This document shows positions 15,689-23,596 of a stretch of DNA of 43,013 nt, in pieces. Both the position numbers and the translations under genes were made by a program. Within the stretch, counting starts at the first letter, position 1. Every line of letters starts with the position of its first letter. The notes under the pieces were generated by a model. That model was not told the DNA's origin and made no database searches. It was given only the letters and a program-made list of their open reading frames with translations. Origin of the DNA: Acidovorax sp. CF316 (GTDB lineage: Bacteria; Pseudomonadota; Gammaproteobacteria; Burkholderiales; Burkholderiaceae_C); contig NZ_AKJX01000137.1 of the NCBI RefSeq assembly GCF_000276605.1, forward strand, positions 1 to 43,013. The letters are read 5' to 3'.

Positions 15689-15694
15689 CTGTAC
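15667..15694. promoter_or_regulatory. Perfect palindrome overlapping the MocR start codon
   Basis: GTACAGATG (15667-15675) and CATCTGTAC (15686-15694) are perfect 9-base inverted arms separated by ten bases. The right arm contains the MocR start codon (complement of CAT at 15686-15688) and the left arm lies within codons 5-8. The site is in the divergent MocR/benE control region. Autoregulation by MocR with control of benE is the natural inference; the palindrome itself is directly visible. Confidence 0.6.
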
Positions 15695-15754
15695 AGCATA
15701 AACGCAGCGCGCTCTGTGCGCGCCGGCGCGCCGCGCGCGGGCACCATGGGCGGC

Positions 15755-17014
15755 ATGACGACTCACCAAAGCCCCCTTGCCCCCACGCTCCCCGGCAGCA
15801 CCCGCCTGCTGGCCACCGCGCGCGACCTGTTCCCCGCCGTGCTGGCCGGCCTGGTGGCCGTGCTCATCTCCTACGCCGGCCCGCTGCTGCTGGTGCTGCA
15901 GGCCGCGCAGGCGGGCCATATGCCGGCGGCGCAGCTCACCTCGTGGGTGTGGGCCATCTCCATCGGCGCCGGCGTCTGCGGGGTGTGGATGAGCTGGCGC
16001 CAGCGCGTGCCCGTCATCTGCGCCTGGAACACGCCGGGCGCGGCGCTGCTGGCCAGCGCCCTGGTGGCCCTGCCCTACAGCCAGGTCATCGGCGCCTACC
16101 TGCTGGCCGCCGCGGCGCTGCTGCTGATCGGCGCGACCGGCGTCTTCGACCGGCTGATGGCGCACATCCCGCGCAGCCTGTGCGCGGCCATGCTGGCGGG
16201 CATTCTGCTGCGCTTTGGCATGGACGCCTTTGGCGCCGCGCGCAGCACCGTGCCGGGCGCGCCCTGGCTGGTGGGCGCCATGTTCGCGGGCTACCTGCTG
16301 TTCAAGCAGCGCTCGGCGCGCTATGCGATTGCGCTCACCCTGCTGCTGGGCGTGGCGCTGTGGCAGGGCCTGGGCTGGGGCCAGGCGGCCACGCCTGCCA
16401 CCACCGCCGCCGCCGCCGCCAGCCTCGCCGGCTGGGGCTTTGCCTGGCCGGTGTGGACCACGCCCGAATTTTCATGGAACGCCGCGCTGGGCACGGCCCT
16501 GCCGCTGGCGTTGCTGTGCCTCACCGGGCAGCAGGTGCCGGGCGTGGCGGTGCTGCGCGCATCGGGCTACACCACCCACAACAACAATGCGCTGATCGCC
16601 GGCACCGGGCTGGCCAGCCTGCTGCTGGCGCCGTTCGGCGCGCACGGCACCAACCTCGCGGCCATCACGGCCGCCATCTGCACCGGGGAAGAAGCCCACC
16701 CCCTGCCCGAGCGGCGCTGGGTGGCGGGCGTGGCCTGCGGCGTGTTCTACCTGCTGCTGGGCAGCTTTGCCGGGGCCATCACGTGTGCGTTTGCGCAGCT
16801 GCCCGCTGCGTTGGTGAGCACCGTGGCCGGGCTGGCGCTGCTGGGCGCTATCCAGAACGGCCTGGCCGGCGCCCTGGCCGAACCCAGCGAGCGCGAGGCC
16901 GCGCTGGTCACCTTCGTGGTCACGGCGTCGAACGCCAGCCTGCTGGGCCTGGGCTCGGCCTGCTGGGGGCTGGCGCTGGGGCTGCTGACCTGGTGGGCGC
17001 TGAAGCGGCGCTGA
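15755..17014 (+). CDS. benE: Benzoate/H+ symporter BenE family transporter
   Basis: A protein of about 419 residues with roughly 12 membrane helices, matching the BenE family. It has the family's N-terminal pattern (LFPAVLAGLVAVLISYAGPLLLVLQAAQAG), the WAISIGAGVCGVWMSWRQRVP loop, CAWNTPGAALLAS, and CLTGQQVPGVAVLRASGYTTHNNNALIAGTGLASLLLAPFG-type sequence in the C-terminal half. BenE imports benzoate by proton symport in Acinetobacter; family members may carry other aromatic acids. The start is ambiguous among 15716, 15746 and 15755, and I use 15755 because GGGCGG precedes it. It is divergent from the MocR regulator and about 4.8 kb from the pca genes, consistent with feeding aromatic catabolism, although no ben or cat genes are in the window. 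Confidence 0.88.
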   Translation: MTTHQSPLAPTLPGSTRLLATARDLFPAVLAGLVAVLISYAGPLLLVLQAAQAGHMPAAQLTSWVWAISIGAGVCGVWMSWRQRVPVICAWNTPGAALLASALVALPYSQVIGAYLLAAAALLLIGATGVFDRLMAHIPRSLCAAMLAGILLRFGMDAFGAARSTVPGAPWLVGAMFAGYLLFKQRSARYAIALTLLLGVALWQGLGWGQAATPATTAAAAASLAGWGFAWPVWTTPEFSWNAALGTALPLALLCLTGQQVPGVAVLRASGYTTHNNNALIAGTGLASLLLAPFGAHGTNLAAITAAICTGEEAHPLPERRWVAGVACGVFYLLLGSFAGAITCAFAQLPAALVSTVAGLALLGAIQNGLAGALAEPSEREAALVTFVVTASNASLLGLGSACWGLALGLLTWWALKRR

Positions 17015-17059
17015 ACCGCGACGCTGGTAGCGCCACGTTGAAACTGGCGCGGCCAAGGC

Positions 17060-17163
17060 CAGTGCCCCCGCGCAAGGGCCGCCCCGCCGCGCTGGGGGCG
17101 TCCCCCTCCCGAATCGCGCAGCGAGTCGAGAGAGGGGTGAAGGCGCGAAGCGACTCAGGGGAT
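17060..17163. repeat. Intergenic repeat-like element with dyad symmetry
   Basis: This stretch between the convergent benE and Bug-receptor genes has a G/C-rich, non-coding look. It contains inverted arms GAGTCG (17122-17127) and CGACTC (17151-17156), plus CCCCCTCCC against GAGAGAGGGG. The wording (ccctcccgaatcgcgcagcg and following) resembles an intergenic repeat I recall from Acidovorax/Delftia genomes. It may form a stem-loop that ends both transcripts. Only one copy is in this window, so the repeat status is from memory. Confidence 0.35.
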
Positions 17164-17164
17164 G

Positions 17165-18166
17165 TCAATCCAGGCTAGCGCCCGACTCCTGCACGACCTT
17201 GCCCCACTTCACGCTTTCCGTCTTGATGAAGGCGGCGAATTGCTCGGGCGTTTCGCTGTATGTCTCGGCACCCTGCTCGTTGATCTTCTTCTTCACCTCG
17301 GCCTGGTTCAGCACCTTGACCAGGGCGGTGTTGAGCTTGGCCAGCACCGGTGCGGGCGTGCCGGTGGGCGCGAACATGCCGAACCACGAGGTGGCCTCGT
17401 AGCCGGGCACGCCGGCTTCGGCGATGGTGGGCACGTTGGGCAGCTCGGGCGAGCGCTTGGCGGTGGTCACGGCGATGGGCACGAGCTTGCCCGAGCGCAC
17501 GTGCTGGATGGCCGAGGGCATGTTGTCGAACATGATGCCGATCTGGTTGCCCAGCAGGTCGGTCACAGCCGGTGCGCTGCCCTTGTAGGGCACGTGCACC
17601 ATGTCCACCTTGGCCAGCGACTTGAACAGCTCGCCCGACAGGTGGATGGAGCTGCCGTTGCCCGACGAGCCGAAGTTCACCTTGCCGGGGTTGGCCTTGG
17701 CGTAGGCAATGAGTTCCTTCACGCTCTTGTAGGGCTGGGCCGGGTTGGCCACCAGCAGGTTGGGCACGTTGGCCACGCGCGTGAGCGGCGCAAAGTCCTT
17801 GATCGGGTCGAAGGGCATCTTCTTGTACAGGCTGGCGTTGATGGCATGCGTGCCCACCGTGCCCATGAACAGGGTGTAGCCGTCGGCTGGGGCCTTGGCG
17901 GCCAGCGCGCCGCCGATGTTGCCGCCCGCGCCTGCGCGGTTGTCCACGATGACCGGCTGGCCCAGCTCCGTGGTCAGGGCCTGGCCGATGATGCGCGCCA
18001 GGATGTCGGTGGTGCCGCCCGCCGCGAACGGCACGACGATGGTCACGGTCTTGCTCGGGTAGGCGGCTTGCGCGAGGGCGCCTGCCGGGATGGCAGCGCC
18101 GACGGCGGCGGTGGCCAGGGCCGCCAGCAGGGTGCGGCGGGTGGAGGGAATACGGATGGGGTTCAT
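17165..18166 (-). CDS. Bug family tripartite tricarboxylate transporter substrate-binding protein
   Basis: A 333-residue periplasmic binding protein of the Bug/TctC family. The N-terminus has a twin-arginine-like signal (STRRTLLAALATAAVGA), with cleavage near ALAQ/AAYP. The mature protein begins YPSKTVTIVVPFAAGGTTDILAR, the family hallmark. Further family motifs are VDNRAGAGGNIG, DGYTLFMGTVGTHAINASLY, NFGSSGNGSSIHLSGELF and HVPYKGSAPAVTDLLGNQI. The family binds carboxylates and many other small ligands, and most members in Burkholderiales are orphans without TctAB. No TctA/TctB genes are adjacent. It is the last gene of the pca-type cluster, 82 bases after the SDR gene, so its ligand may be an aromatic or dicarboxylic acid related to the beta-ketoadipate pathway (inference). 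Confidence 0.92.
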   Translation of the reverse strand: MNPIRIPSTRRTLLAALATAAVGAAIPAGALAQAAYPSKTVTIVVPFAAGGTTDILARIIGQALTTELGQPVIVDNRAGAGGNIGGALAAKAPADGYTLFMGTVGTHAINASLYKKMPFDPIKDFAPLTRVANVPNLLVANPAQPYKSVKELIAYAKANPGKVNFGSSGNGSSIHLSGELFKSLAKVDMVHVPYKGSAPAVTDLLGNQIGIMFDNMPSAIQHVRSGKLVPIAVTTAKRSPELPNVPTIAEAGVPGYEATSWFGMFAPTGTPAPVLAKLNTALVKVLNQAEVKKKINEQGAETYSETPEQFAAFIKTESVKWGKVVQESGASLD

Positions 18167-18247
18167 GTCATCTCCTGAACACGGTTAGAAATGGGGGAAG
18201 GCAAGGCCGCTGGCACTGCAGGACCTCGGGGGAAAAATGCCGGGACG

Positions 18248-18976
18248 TCAGACACCGGCCACGCCGACCGTCATGCCGCCGCAGACATACAGGACTTGCC
18301 CGGTGACAAAGCCGCTGCGCGCATCGAGCAGATACGACACGGCATGCGCCACGTCGTCCGGCGTGCCCACGCGCTTGACGGGCACGGATTCGATGATGGC
18401 GCGGGTGCGCGGCGCGTCGGGCGGGTTGGCGCGGTCGAACAGCTCGGTGCGGATAGGGCCCGGGCCGATGGCGTTGGCCGTGACGCCGTGGCGGCCCAGC
18501 TCCAGCGCCCACACGCGCGTCATGCCGATGAGGCCGGCCTTGGTGGCCGAATACGCGGTGCGCAGCTCCTTGCCCAGCGCGGCGCGCGAGGACATGTTGA
18601 CGATGCGCCCGAACCCCGCCTCCTTCATGCCGGGCAGCAGGGCCTGCATGCACTGCAGGCTGCAGCGCAGGTTCAGCGCCACGGCCAGGTCGAACTCGTC
18701 CAGCGTCTGGTGCTCGGCCTCGGCCGGCACCACGATGCCCACGTTGTTCACCAGCCGCGTGATGGGGCCGCCGGCCAGGGCCTGCTGCAACGCGCGCGCC
18801 GTGTCGGCGGTGTTCGACAGGTCGGCCTGGATACCGCCGGGCACGTGGTCGACCACACGGTCAATGACCACGGGCTCGTAGCCGTCGGCCCGGCAGCGCT
18901 CGGCCGTGGCCGCGCCAATGCCGGCACCACCACCGGTGATGAGGACGCGCTCGCGCAGGCTGCTTGCTTGGGTCAT
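18248..18976 (-). CDS. SDR family oxidoreductase in the pca cluster
   Basis: A 242-residue classical SDR. Rossmann motif ITGGGAGIG (13-21), NNVG (77-80), catalytic Ser in MSSRA (S129/130), and YSATK (Y142, K146) are all present. The C-terminus TGQVLYVCGGMTVGVAG fits FabG-like enzymes. I chose ATG 18976 over an upstream ATG at 18994 because AGGAAG lies at the proper distance. The gene sits between pcaD and the Bug receptor on the same strand, with 105 bases to pcaD. It could act on an alcohol or diol intermediate feeding 3-oxoadipate or a related dicarboxylate, but no standard beta-ketoadipate step needs this enzyme. The benzoate diol dehydrogenase BenD is also an SDR; nothing here singles that function out. 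Confidence 0.88.
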   Translation of the reverse strand: MTQASSLRERVLITGGGAGIGAATAERCRADGYEPVVIDRVVDHVPGGIQADLSNTADTARALQQALAGGPITRLVNNVGIVVPAEAEHQTLDEFDLAVALNLRCSLQCMQALLPGMKEAGFGRIVNMSSRAALGKELRTAYSATKAGLIGMTRVWALELGRHGVTANAIGPGPIRTELFDRANPPDAPRTRAIIESVPVKRVGTPDDVAHAVSYLLDARSGFVTGQVLYVCGGMTVGVAGV

Positions 18977-19081
18977 GGGGGTTCTTCCTTCCAATGTTCA
19001 GGGGGTGGCCAGGGTTGCGCCCAGCCAGCGGGCGCCACACGCGCCATTCGGCGCGGTGGCAGGGGTGGTGTGTTTCAGTGC

Positions 19082-19873
19082 TCAGGCCACAAAGGCGGCC
19101 AGTGCGGCGTCGAATTCGGCCGGGGCTTCCAGGTTGGACAGGTGCGATGCCGGCAGCTGCACCAGCTGCGCACCGGGTATCGCGGCCTGCATGGCGCGTG
19201 CGTCGGCCACCGTGGTCACGGGGTCGGCCACGCCGGCAATGAGCAAGGTGGGTACGGCGATGCGGGCGATGTCCCCGCGCAGGTCGCTGGTGGCCAGCGC
19301 CTCGCAGCAGGCGGCATAGCCCTCGGGGGCGATGCCGGCGATCCAGCCCTGGGCGCGGCGCACCAGGTCGGGCTGCGCGGCCACGAAGGCCTCGCTGAAC
19401 CAGCGGCCGGGAGACGACGCGGCCAACTCGGCCATGGCGGCGGCACCCTTGTCGCGCACCAGGGCGGCGCGCGTGCGCCAACCCTCTTCGGTGCCGATCC
19501 TGGCGGCGCTGTTGGCCACCACCAGGTGGTTCAGGCGGTGGCCGGCGTGCACGCCCAGCCACAGGCCGGTGAAGCCCCCCATGGAGATGCCGCAGAAGCT
19601 GGCACGCTCGACCTGCAGGGCGTCGAGCAGGGCCAGCACATCGCCGCCCAGCTGCTCGAAGCGGTAGGGACCGGGCGAGACGACGCTGCCGCCATGGCCG
19701 CGCGTGTCGTAGCGCAGCACGCGGTGGTCGCGGGCCAGGCGCGCGGCCTGGGCGTCCCACATCTCCAGGGTGGTGCCCAGGGAGTTGGAGAGCACCAGCA
19801 CGGGTGCGCCCTCGGGGCCGTCGATGGCGACGCGAAAGGCCCCGGCGGGGGTCTGCAACAAGGTGGTGGGCAC
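19082..19873 (-). CDS. pcaD: 3-oxoadipate enol-lactonase
   Basis: A 263-residue alpha/beta hydrolase. The nucleophile elbow is CGISMGG (S97), the acid is probably D217 in AGVADPVT, and the histidine is H244 in PASHLSNLE, ending the triad in the PcaD style. An oxyanion-loop segment VLVLSNSLGTTLEMWD and YDTRGHGGS are also typical of 3-oxoadipate enol-lactonases. The enzyme hydrolyses 3-oxoadipate enol-lactone to 3-oxoadipate in the cytoplasm. I chose the GTG at 19873 because GGAG sits eight bases upstream; the longer frame to 19960 overlaps pcaF and reads poorly. It follows pcaF by about 30 bases and is therefore in the same operon. Confidence is high from both motif pattern and neighbours. Confidence 0.9.
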   Translation of the reverse strand: MPTTLLQTPAGAFRVAIDGPEGAPVLVLSNSLGTTLEMWDAQAARLARDHRVLRYDTRGHGGSVVSPGPYRFEQLGGDVLALLDALQVERASFCGISMGGFTGLWLGVHAGHRLNHLVVANSAARIGTEEGWRTRAALVRDKGAAAMAELAASSPGRWFSEAFVAAQPDLVRRAQGWIAGIAPEGYAACCEALATSDLRGDIARIAVPTLLIAGVADPVTTVADARAMQAAIPGAQLVQLPASHLSNLEAPAEFDAALAAFVA

Positions 19874-19902
19874 GGCCTGGGCTCCTGTAGACAAGCTGCG
19901 GG

Positions 19903-21108
19903 TCAGACGCGCTCGAGGATGATGGCGATGCCCTGGCCCACGCCGATGCACATGGTGCACAGCGCGTACTGGCCCGCGTGCTCGTGCAGGCGGTTGACGG
20001 CGGTGGTGACCAGGCGCGCGCCGCTGGCACCCAGCGGGTGGCCCAAGGCGATGGCGCCGCCCCAGGCGTTCACACGCGCGTCGTCGTCCTTCAAACCCAG
20101 GGCGCGCAGCACGGCCAGGCCCTGCGCGGCAAAGGCTTCGTTGAGCTCGATCACGTCCATGTGGTCGATGGTCAGGCCGGTCTGCGCCAGCACCTTGAGC
20201 GTAGCAGGCGTGGGGCCGAAGCCCATGATGCGCGGTGCCACGCCAGCCGTGGCCATGCCGACCACGCGGGCGCGGGGCTTGAGGCCATACTTGCCGGCGC
20301 TGGCCTCGTCGGCCAGCAGCAGGGCGCAGGCGCCGTCGTTCACGCCGCTGGCGTTGCCAGCCGTCACGCTGCCGTCAGGCCGCACCACGCCTTTGAGCTT
20401 GGCCAGCGCTTCCAGGCTGGTTTCGCGAGGGTGCTCGTCCTTGTCGACCACGATGGGATCGCCCTTTTTCTGGGGGATGGTCACGGGCGTGATCTCGCGC
20501 GCCAGGTGGCCGGCCTTCTGTGCGGCCACGGCGTTGAGCTGGCTGGCCAGGGCCATGCGGTCCTGCGCCTCGCGCTCGATGCCGAACTCCACGGCCACGT
20601 TCTCGGCCGTCACGGGCATGGAATCCACGCCGTACTTTTCCTTCATCAACTTGTTGATGAAGCGCCAGCCGATGGTGGTGTCGTACACCGCGTTGTTGCG
20701 GCTGAAGGCCGTCTCGGCCTTGGGCATCACGAAGGGCGCACGGCTCATGCTCTCCACGCCGCCGGCAATCATCAGGCCCGCCTCGCCGGCCTTGATGGCG
20801 CGCGCGGCCGAGCCCACGGCGTCCAGCCCCGAACCGCACAGGCGGTTGATGGTGGCGCCGGGCACCTCGATGGGCAGGCCCGCCAGCAGGCTGGACATGT
20901 GCGCCACGTTGCGGTTGTCTTCGCCGGCCTGGTTGGCGCAGCCGTACAGCACGTCGGTCACCGCGGCCCAGTCCACACCGGGGTTGCGCGCCATCAGCGC
21001 CTTGAGCGGGATGGCGCCCAGGTCATCGGTGCGCACGCTGGACAGCGCGCCGCCGTAGCGCCCGAAGGGGGTGCGGATGGCGTCGCAGATGAAGGCTTGC
21101 TGGCTCAT
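19903..21108 (-). CDS. pcaF: 3-oxoadipyl-CoA thiolase
   Basis: A 401-residue thiolase. Catalytic residues are visible: C91 in INRLCGSG, H357 in GGAIALGHPLGASGAR, and C387 in CTMCIGVGQG. The start MSQQAFICDAIRTPFGRYGG and the text RKH-free DNRNVAH...PGATINRLCGSGLDAVG are typical of PcaF/PaaJ. The enzyme cleaves 3-oxoadipyl-CoA with CoA to succinyl-CoA and acetyl-CoA, the last step of the beta-ketoadipate pathway. An AGGAGAC Shine-Dalgarno precedes the ATG. It lies between pcaJ (53 bases upstream) and pcaD (30 bases downstream), so PcaF is more likely than the phenylacetate-pathway PaaJ. Confidence 0.93.
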   Translation of the reverse strand: MSQQAFICDAIRTPFGRYGGALSSVRTDDLGAIPLKALMARNPGVDWAAVTDVLYGCANQAGEDNRNVAHMSSLLAGLPIEVPGATINRLCGSGLDAVGSAARAIKAGEAGLMIAGGVESMSRAPFVMPKAETAFSRNNAVYDTTIGWRFINKLMKEKYGVDSMPVTAENVAVEFGIEREAQDRMALASQLNAVAAQKAGHLAREITPVTIPQKKGDPIVVDKDEHPRETSLEALAKLKGVVRPDGSVTAGNASGVNDGACALLLADEASAGKYGLKPRARVVGMATAGVAPRIMGFGPTPATLKVLAQTGLTIDHMDVIELNEAFAAQGLAVLRALGLKDDDARVNAWGGAIALGHPLGASGARLVTTAVNRLHEHAGQYALCTMCIGVGQGIAIILERV

Positions 21109-21161
21109 GGTTCTTGTCTCCTGAGGATGGTTGTGATGAAAGCGGTGATGGACGAAAGGGG

Positions 21162-21833
21162 TCAGGCAGCGGCCAGCAGGGGCAGGCCGACCAGGCGTTC
21201 CAGCTCGGCATGCGTGAGCCCGTCCACCATGTCGATGACCTGCAGGCCCGCTGGCGTGCATGCCAGTGTGCACAGATCGGTGTAGATGCGCTTGACGCAG
21301 GCGACACCGGTGAGCGGGTAGCTGCACTGCGCCACCACCTTGCTGGCGCCCTGCTTGGTCAGCAGGTCCATCATCACCCAGGTCTGCTTGGCGCCGATGG
21401 CCAGGTCCATGGCGCCGCCCACGGCGGGGATGGCGCCCGGCTCGCCCGTGCTCCAGTTGGCCAGGTCGCCCGTGGCCGAGACCTGAAATGCGCCCAGCAC
21501 GCAGATGTCGAGGTGGCCACCGCGCATCATGGCAAAGCTGTCGGCATGGTGAAAATACGCGCCGCCGGGCAGCAGCGTCACAGGCTGCTTGCCGGCGTTG
21601 ATGAGGTCGTAGTCCTCATTGCCCGCAGCGGGCGCCGGGCCCATGCCCAGGATGCCGTTCTCGCTTTGCAGGATGACCTCGCGGCCCGCGGGGATGTGGT
21701 TGGCGACCAGGGTCGGCTGGCCGATGCCCAGGTTCACGTAGGCGCCGTCGTGGATGTCCTGCGCCACACGGCGGGCCAGGTCGTCCTTGCTTCGTTTTTG
21801 GTAGCTGGTGGAAGTGGTCATGGTGGTGTTCAC
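21162..21833 (-). CDS. pcaJ: 3-oxoadipate CoA-transferase subunit B
   Basis: A 223-residue beta subunit of a class I CoA-transferase. The catalytic glutamate is E58 in QSENGILGMGP, and YVNLGIGQPTLVANHIP is the family's N-terminal nucleotide and substrate loop. Later motifs HLDICVLGAFQVS, GAIPAVGGAMDLAIGAK and CSYPLTGVACVKRIYTDL are typical of PcaJ. With PcaI it transfers CoA from succinyl-CoA to 3-oxoadipate. The start may be the GTG at 21833 or the ATG at 21821 (MTTSTSYQKRS); neither has a strong ribosome site, and translation is probably coupled to pcaI, which ends 14 bases upstream. Confidence 0.92.
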   Translation of the reverse strand: MNTTMTTSTSYQKRSKDDLARRVAQDIHDGAYVNLGIGQPTLVANHIPAGREVILQSENGILGMGPAPAAGNEDYDLINAGKQPVTLLPGGAYFHHADSFAMMRGGHLDICVLGAFQVSATGDLANWSTGEPGAIPAVGGAMDLAIGAKQTWVMMDLLTKQGASKVVAQCSYPLTGVACVKRIYTDLCTLACTPAGLQVIDMVDGLTHAELERLVGLPLLAAA

Positions 21834-21847
21834 TCGGTCCGCGATGT

Positions 21848-22549
21848 TCAGGCTGTCTTCTTGATGCCGCCGGCTTGCGTGGCGACCCGGTCGATGCGAA
21901 CGACATGGGTGACGTGGATGCCGGGCGTGACGATGGCCTCGGGGTCCAGCGCGCCCAGTTCCACCACCTCATGCACTGTGGCGATGGTGGTCTTGGCGGC
22001 TGTGGCCATCACGGGGCCGAAGTTGCGTGCCGACATGCGGTAGGTGAGGTTGCCCCAGCGGTCGCCCTTTTCAGCCTTGATCAGCGCCACGTCGCCGTGG
22101 ATGGGGTATTCGAGCACGTAGTGCTTGCCGTTGATCTCGCGCGTCTCCTTGCCCGCAGCCAACTCGGTGCCATGGGCCGTGGGGCAGAAGAAGGCGCCGA
22201 TGCCGGCCCCCGCGGCGCGCAGGCGCTCGGCCAGGTTGCCCTGGGGCACCAGCTCCAGTTCCAGCTTGCCGCTGCGGTACAGCTCGTCGAAGACATAGCT
22301 GTCGACCTGGCGCGGAAAGCTGCAGATGATCTTGCGCACCTGGCCGGCCTTGAGCAGCGCGGCCAGGCCGTGGTCGGCATTGCCCGCGTTGTTGTTGACC
22401 ACGGTGAGGTCGCGCGCCCCCTGGGCGATGAGCCCGTCGATCAGCTCGCCAGGGATGCCGGCCGTGCCGAAACCGCCGATCAGCACCGTGGCGCCATCCT
22501 TCACCCCGGCCAGCGCCTGGGCCACCGAGTCTGCAATCTTGTTGATCAT
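21848..22549 (-). CDS. pcaI: 3-oxoadipate CoA-transferase subunit A
   Basis: A 233-residue alpha subunit of a class I CoA-transferase. The Gly-rich CoA loop is LIGGFGTAGIPGELIDGL (about 23-40). NNNAGNADHGLAALL and ICSFPRQVDSYVF follow, and GWGNLTYR-like DRWGNLTYRMSARNF lies near residue 165. The pair PcaI/PcaJ forms the heteromeric 3-oxoadipate:succinyl-CoA transferase. It is the first gene of the minus-strand operon, with AGGAAA nine bases before the ATG at 22549. The upstream divergent region carries the candidate IclR operator, so the whole operon is probably controlled by the IclR protein in response to a pathway intermediate. Confidence 0.93.
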   Translation of the reverse strand: MINKIADSVAQALAGVKDGATVLIGGFGTAGIPGELIDGLIAQGARDLTVVNNNAGNADHGLAALLKAGQVRKIICSFPRQVDSYVFDELYRSGKLELELVPQGNLAERLRAAGAGIGAFFCPTAHGTELAAGKETREINGKHYVLEYPIHGDVALIKAEKGDRWGNLTYRMSARNFGPVMATAAKTTIATVHEVVELGALDPEAIVTPGIHVTHVVRIDRVATQAGGIKKTA

Positions 22550-22631
22550 CGATCTGCTTTCCTGAGAATGGAGGCATGCCGCGCGTTCGTTGTCTCGCGC
22601 CCGCAACTTCGCCTGGAAAATTTTGCCGGCA

Positions 22632-22660
22632 TTTGTTCGCATATAGAACAAATGTTCGCT
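22632..22660. promoter_or_regulatory. Triple-repeat IclR/PcaU-type operator between pcaI and the IclR gene
   Basis: TTTGTTC (22632-22638) and GAACAAA (22646-22652) form a perfect 7-7-7 palindrome, and a third copy in direct orientation, TGTTCGC, follows at 22653-22659. A palindrome plus a direct repeat is the known operator layout of IclR-type regulators PcaU and PobR in Acinetobacter. A candidate -10 for the regulator (TTATAG, 22668-22673) lies just downstream. Binding by the adjacent IclR protein is inferred. Confidence 0.65.
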
Positions 22661-22684
22661 AAAAGAATTATAGTCACACCGCCC

Positions 22685-23485
22685 ATGAACACCCAAATCG
22701 CGCCCGCCAAAGACCCCAAGCCCAGCGACAGCTACGTGCAATCCTTTGCGCGCGGGCTGGAGGTGATCCGCTCGTTCAGCGCCAGCGCGCCGCAGCAGAC
22801 GCTGAGCGAGGTGGCCGCGCAGACCGGCCTCACGCGCGCCGGGGCGCGCCGGATCCTGCTCACGCTGCAGACGCTGGGCTATGTGGAGACCGATGGCCGG
22901 CAGTTCCGCCTCACGCCGCGCATCCTGGACCTGGGCTTTGCCTACCTGTCGTCGCTGCCCATCTGGAACCTGGCCGAGCCGGTGATGGAAGACCTGGTGG
23001 AGGAGGTGCGCGAGTCCTCCTCGGCCGCCGTGCTCGACGGCCTGGACATCGTCTACGTGCTGCGCGTGCCCACGCACAAGATCATGCGCACCAACCTGGG
23101 CGTGGGCTCGCGCCTGCCCGCTTGCTGGACATCGATGGGCCGCGTGCTGCTGGCCGCCCTGCCCGACGAGGAGCTGCAGGCGCGCCTGGAGGCCCACACG
23201 CTGCAGCGCTGGACCGAGCACACCGCCACCGACGTGCCCACCCTGCTCACCCGCATCCGGCAGGCGCGCCAGCAGGGCTGGTGTTTGGTGAACCAGGAGC
23301 TGGAGGAAGGACTGATCTCGATTGCCGCCCCACTCACCAACCGCACCGGCCAGACCGTGGCTGCGCTCAACATCAGCGGCCAGGCCAACCGCACGAGTGC
23401 CGAGGTGATGCAGGAGACGATGCTGCCGGCGCTGCTGAAAGCGGCGCGCACCATCTCGCGCATGATGGGTGCGCCGCGGACCTGA
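22685..23485 (+). CDS. IclR family regulator, pca/pob type
   Basis: A 266-residue IclR-family regulator. The N-terminal winged helix-turn-helix (about 15-75) has SYVQSFARGLEVIRSFSASA, then TLSEVAAQTGLTRAGARRILLTLQTLGYV. This matches the PcaR/PcaU/PobR subgroup, whose members begin with FVQSFARGLAVI-like text. The effector domain (about 90-260) contains SSSAAVLDGLDIVYVLRVPT and GLISIAAPLTNRTGQTVAALNIS. It is divergent from pcaI and separated by a region with three operator repeats. By family analogy it responds to 3-oxoadipate or protocatechuate and activates or represses the pca operon. The ATG at 22685 gives the family's usual start; an in-frame ATG at 22652 lies inside the operator and is less likely. 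Confidence 0.9.
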   Translation: MNTQIAPAKDPKPSDSYVQSFARGLEVIRSFSASAPQQTLSEVAAQTGLTRAGARRILLTLQTLGYVETDGRQFRLTPRILDLGFAYLSSLPIWNLAEPVMEDLVEEVRESSSAAVLDGLDIVYVLRVPTHKIMRTNLGVGSRLPACWTSMGRVLLAALPDEELQARLEAHTLQRWTEHTATDVPTLLTRIRQARQQGWCLVNQELEEGLISIAAPLTNRTGQTVAALNISGQANRTSAEVMQETMLPALLKAARTISRMMGAPRT

Positions 23486-23530
23486 TACTTCAGGGGACTG
23501 ACAGAAACGCTGCCCCACTGGAGAAGCAAA

Positions 23531-23577
23531 AGACAAAAGGGCAAGCCGTGAGCAGCAGTGCTCCTGGCTCGCCCTTA
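23531..23577 (-). terminator. Rho-independent terminator after the DUF3185-like gene
   Basis: On the minus strand AAGGGC(g)AGCC pairs with GGCT(t)GCCCTT (arms about 23537-23546 and 23567-23576), and the stem is followed by TTTTGTCTTTTGC. It lies between the convergent IclR gene (ends 23485) and the small membrane protein gene (ends 23597), and could serve both directions. Stem and T-run are directly visible. Confidence 0.75.
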
Positions 23578-23596
23578 GCCCGGGGAGTTATCGCGT

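Noticed and set aside
15716..15754. Upstream extension of benE to the first in-frame start at 15716
   Set aside because: The extension is short and Arg/Ala/Gly-rich without ribosome support. The later start fits better, although it is not certain.
18191..21058. A 955-residue plus-strand frame across pcaD and pcaF
   Set aside because: It is antisense to well-recognised genes with catalytic motifs and has no family features.
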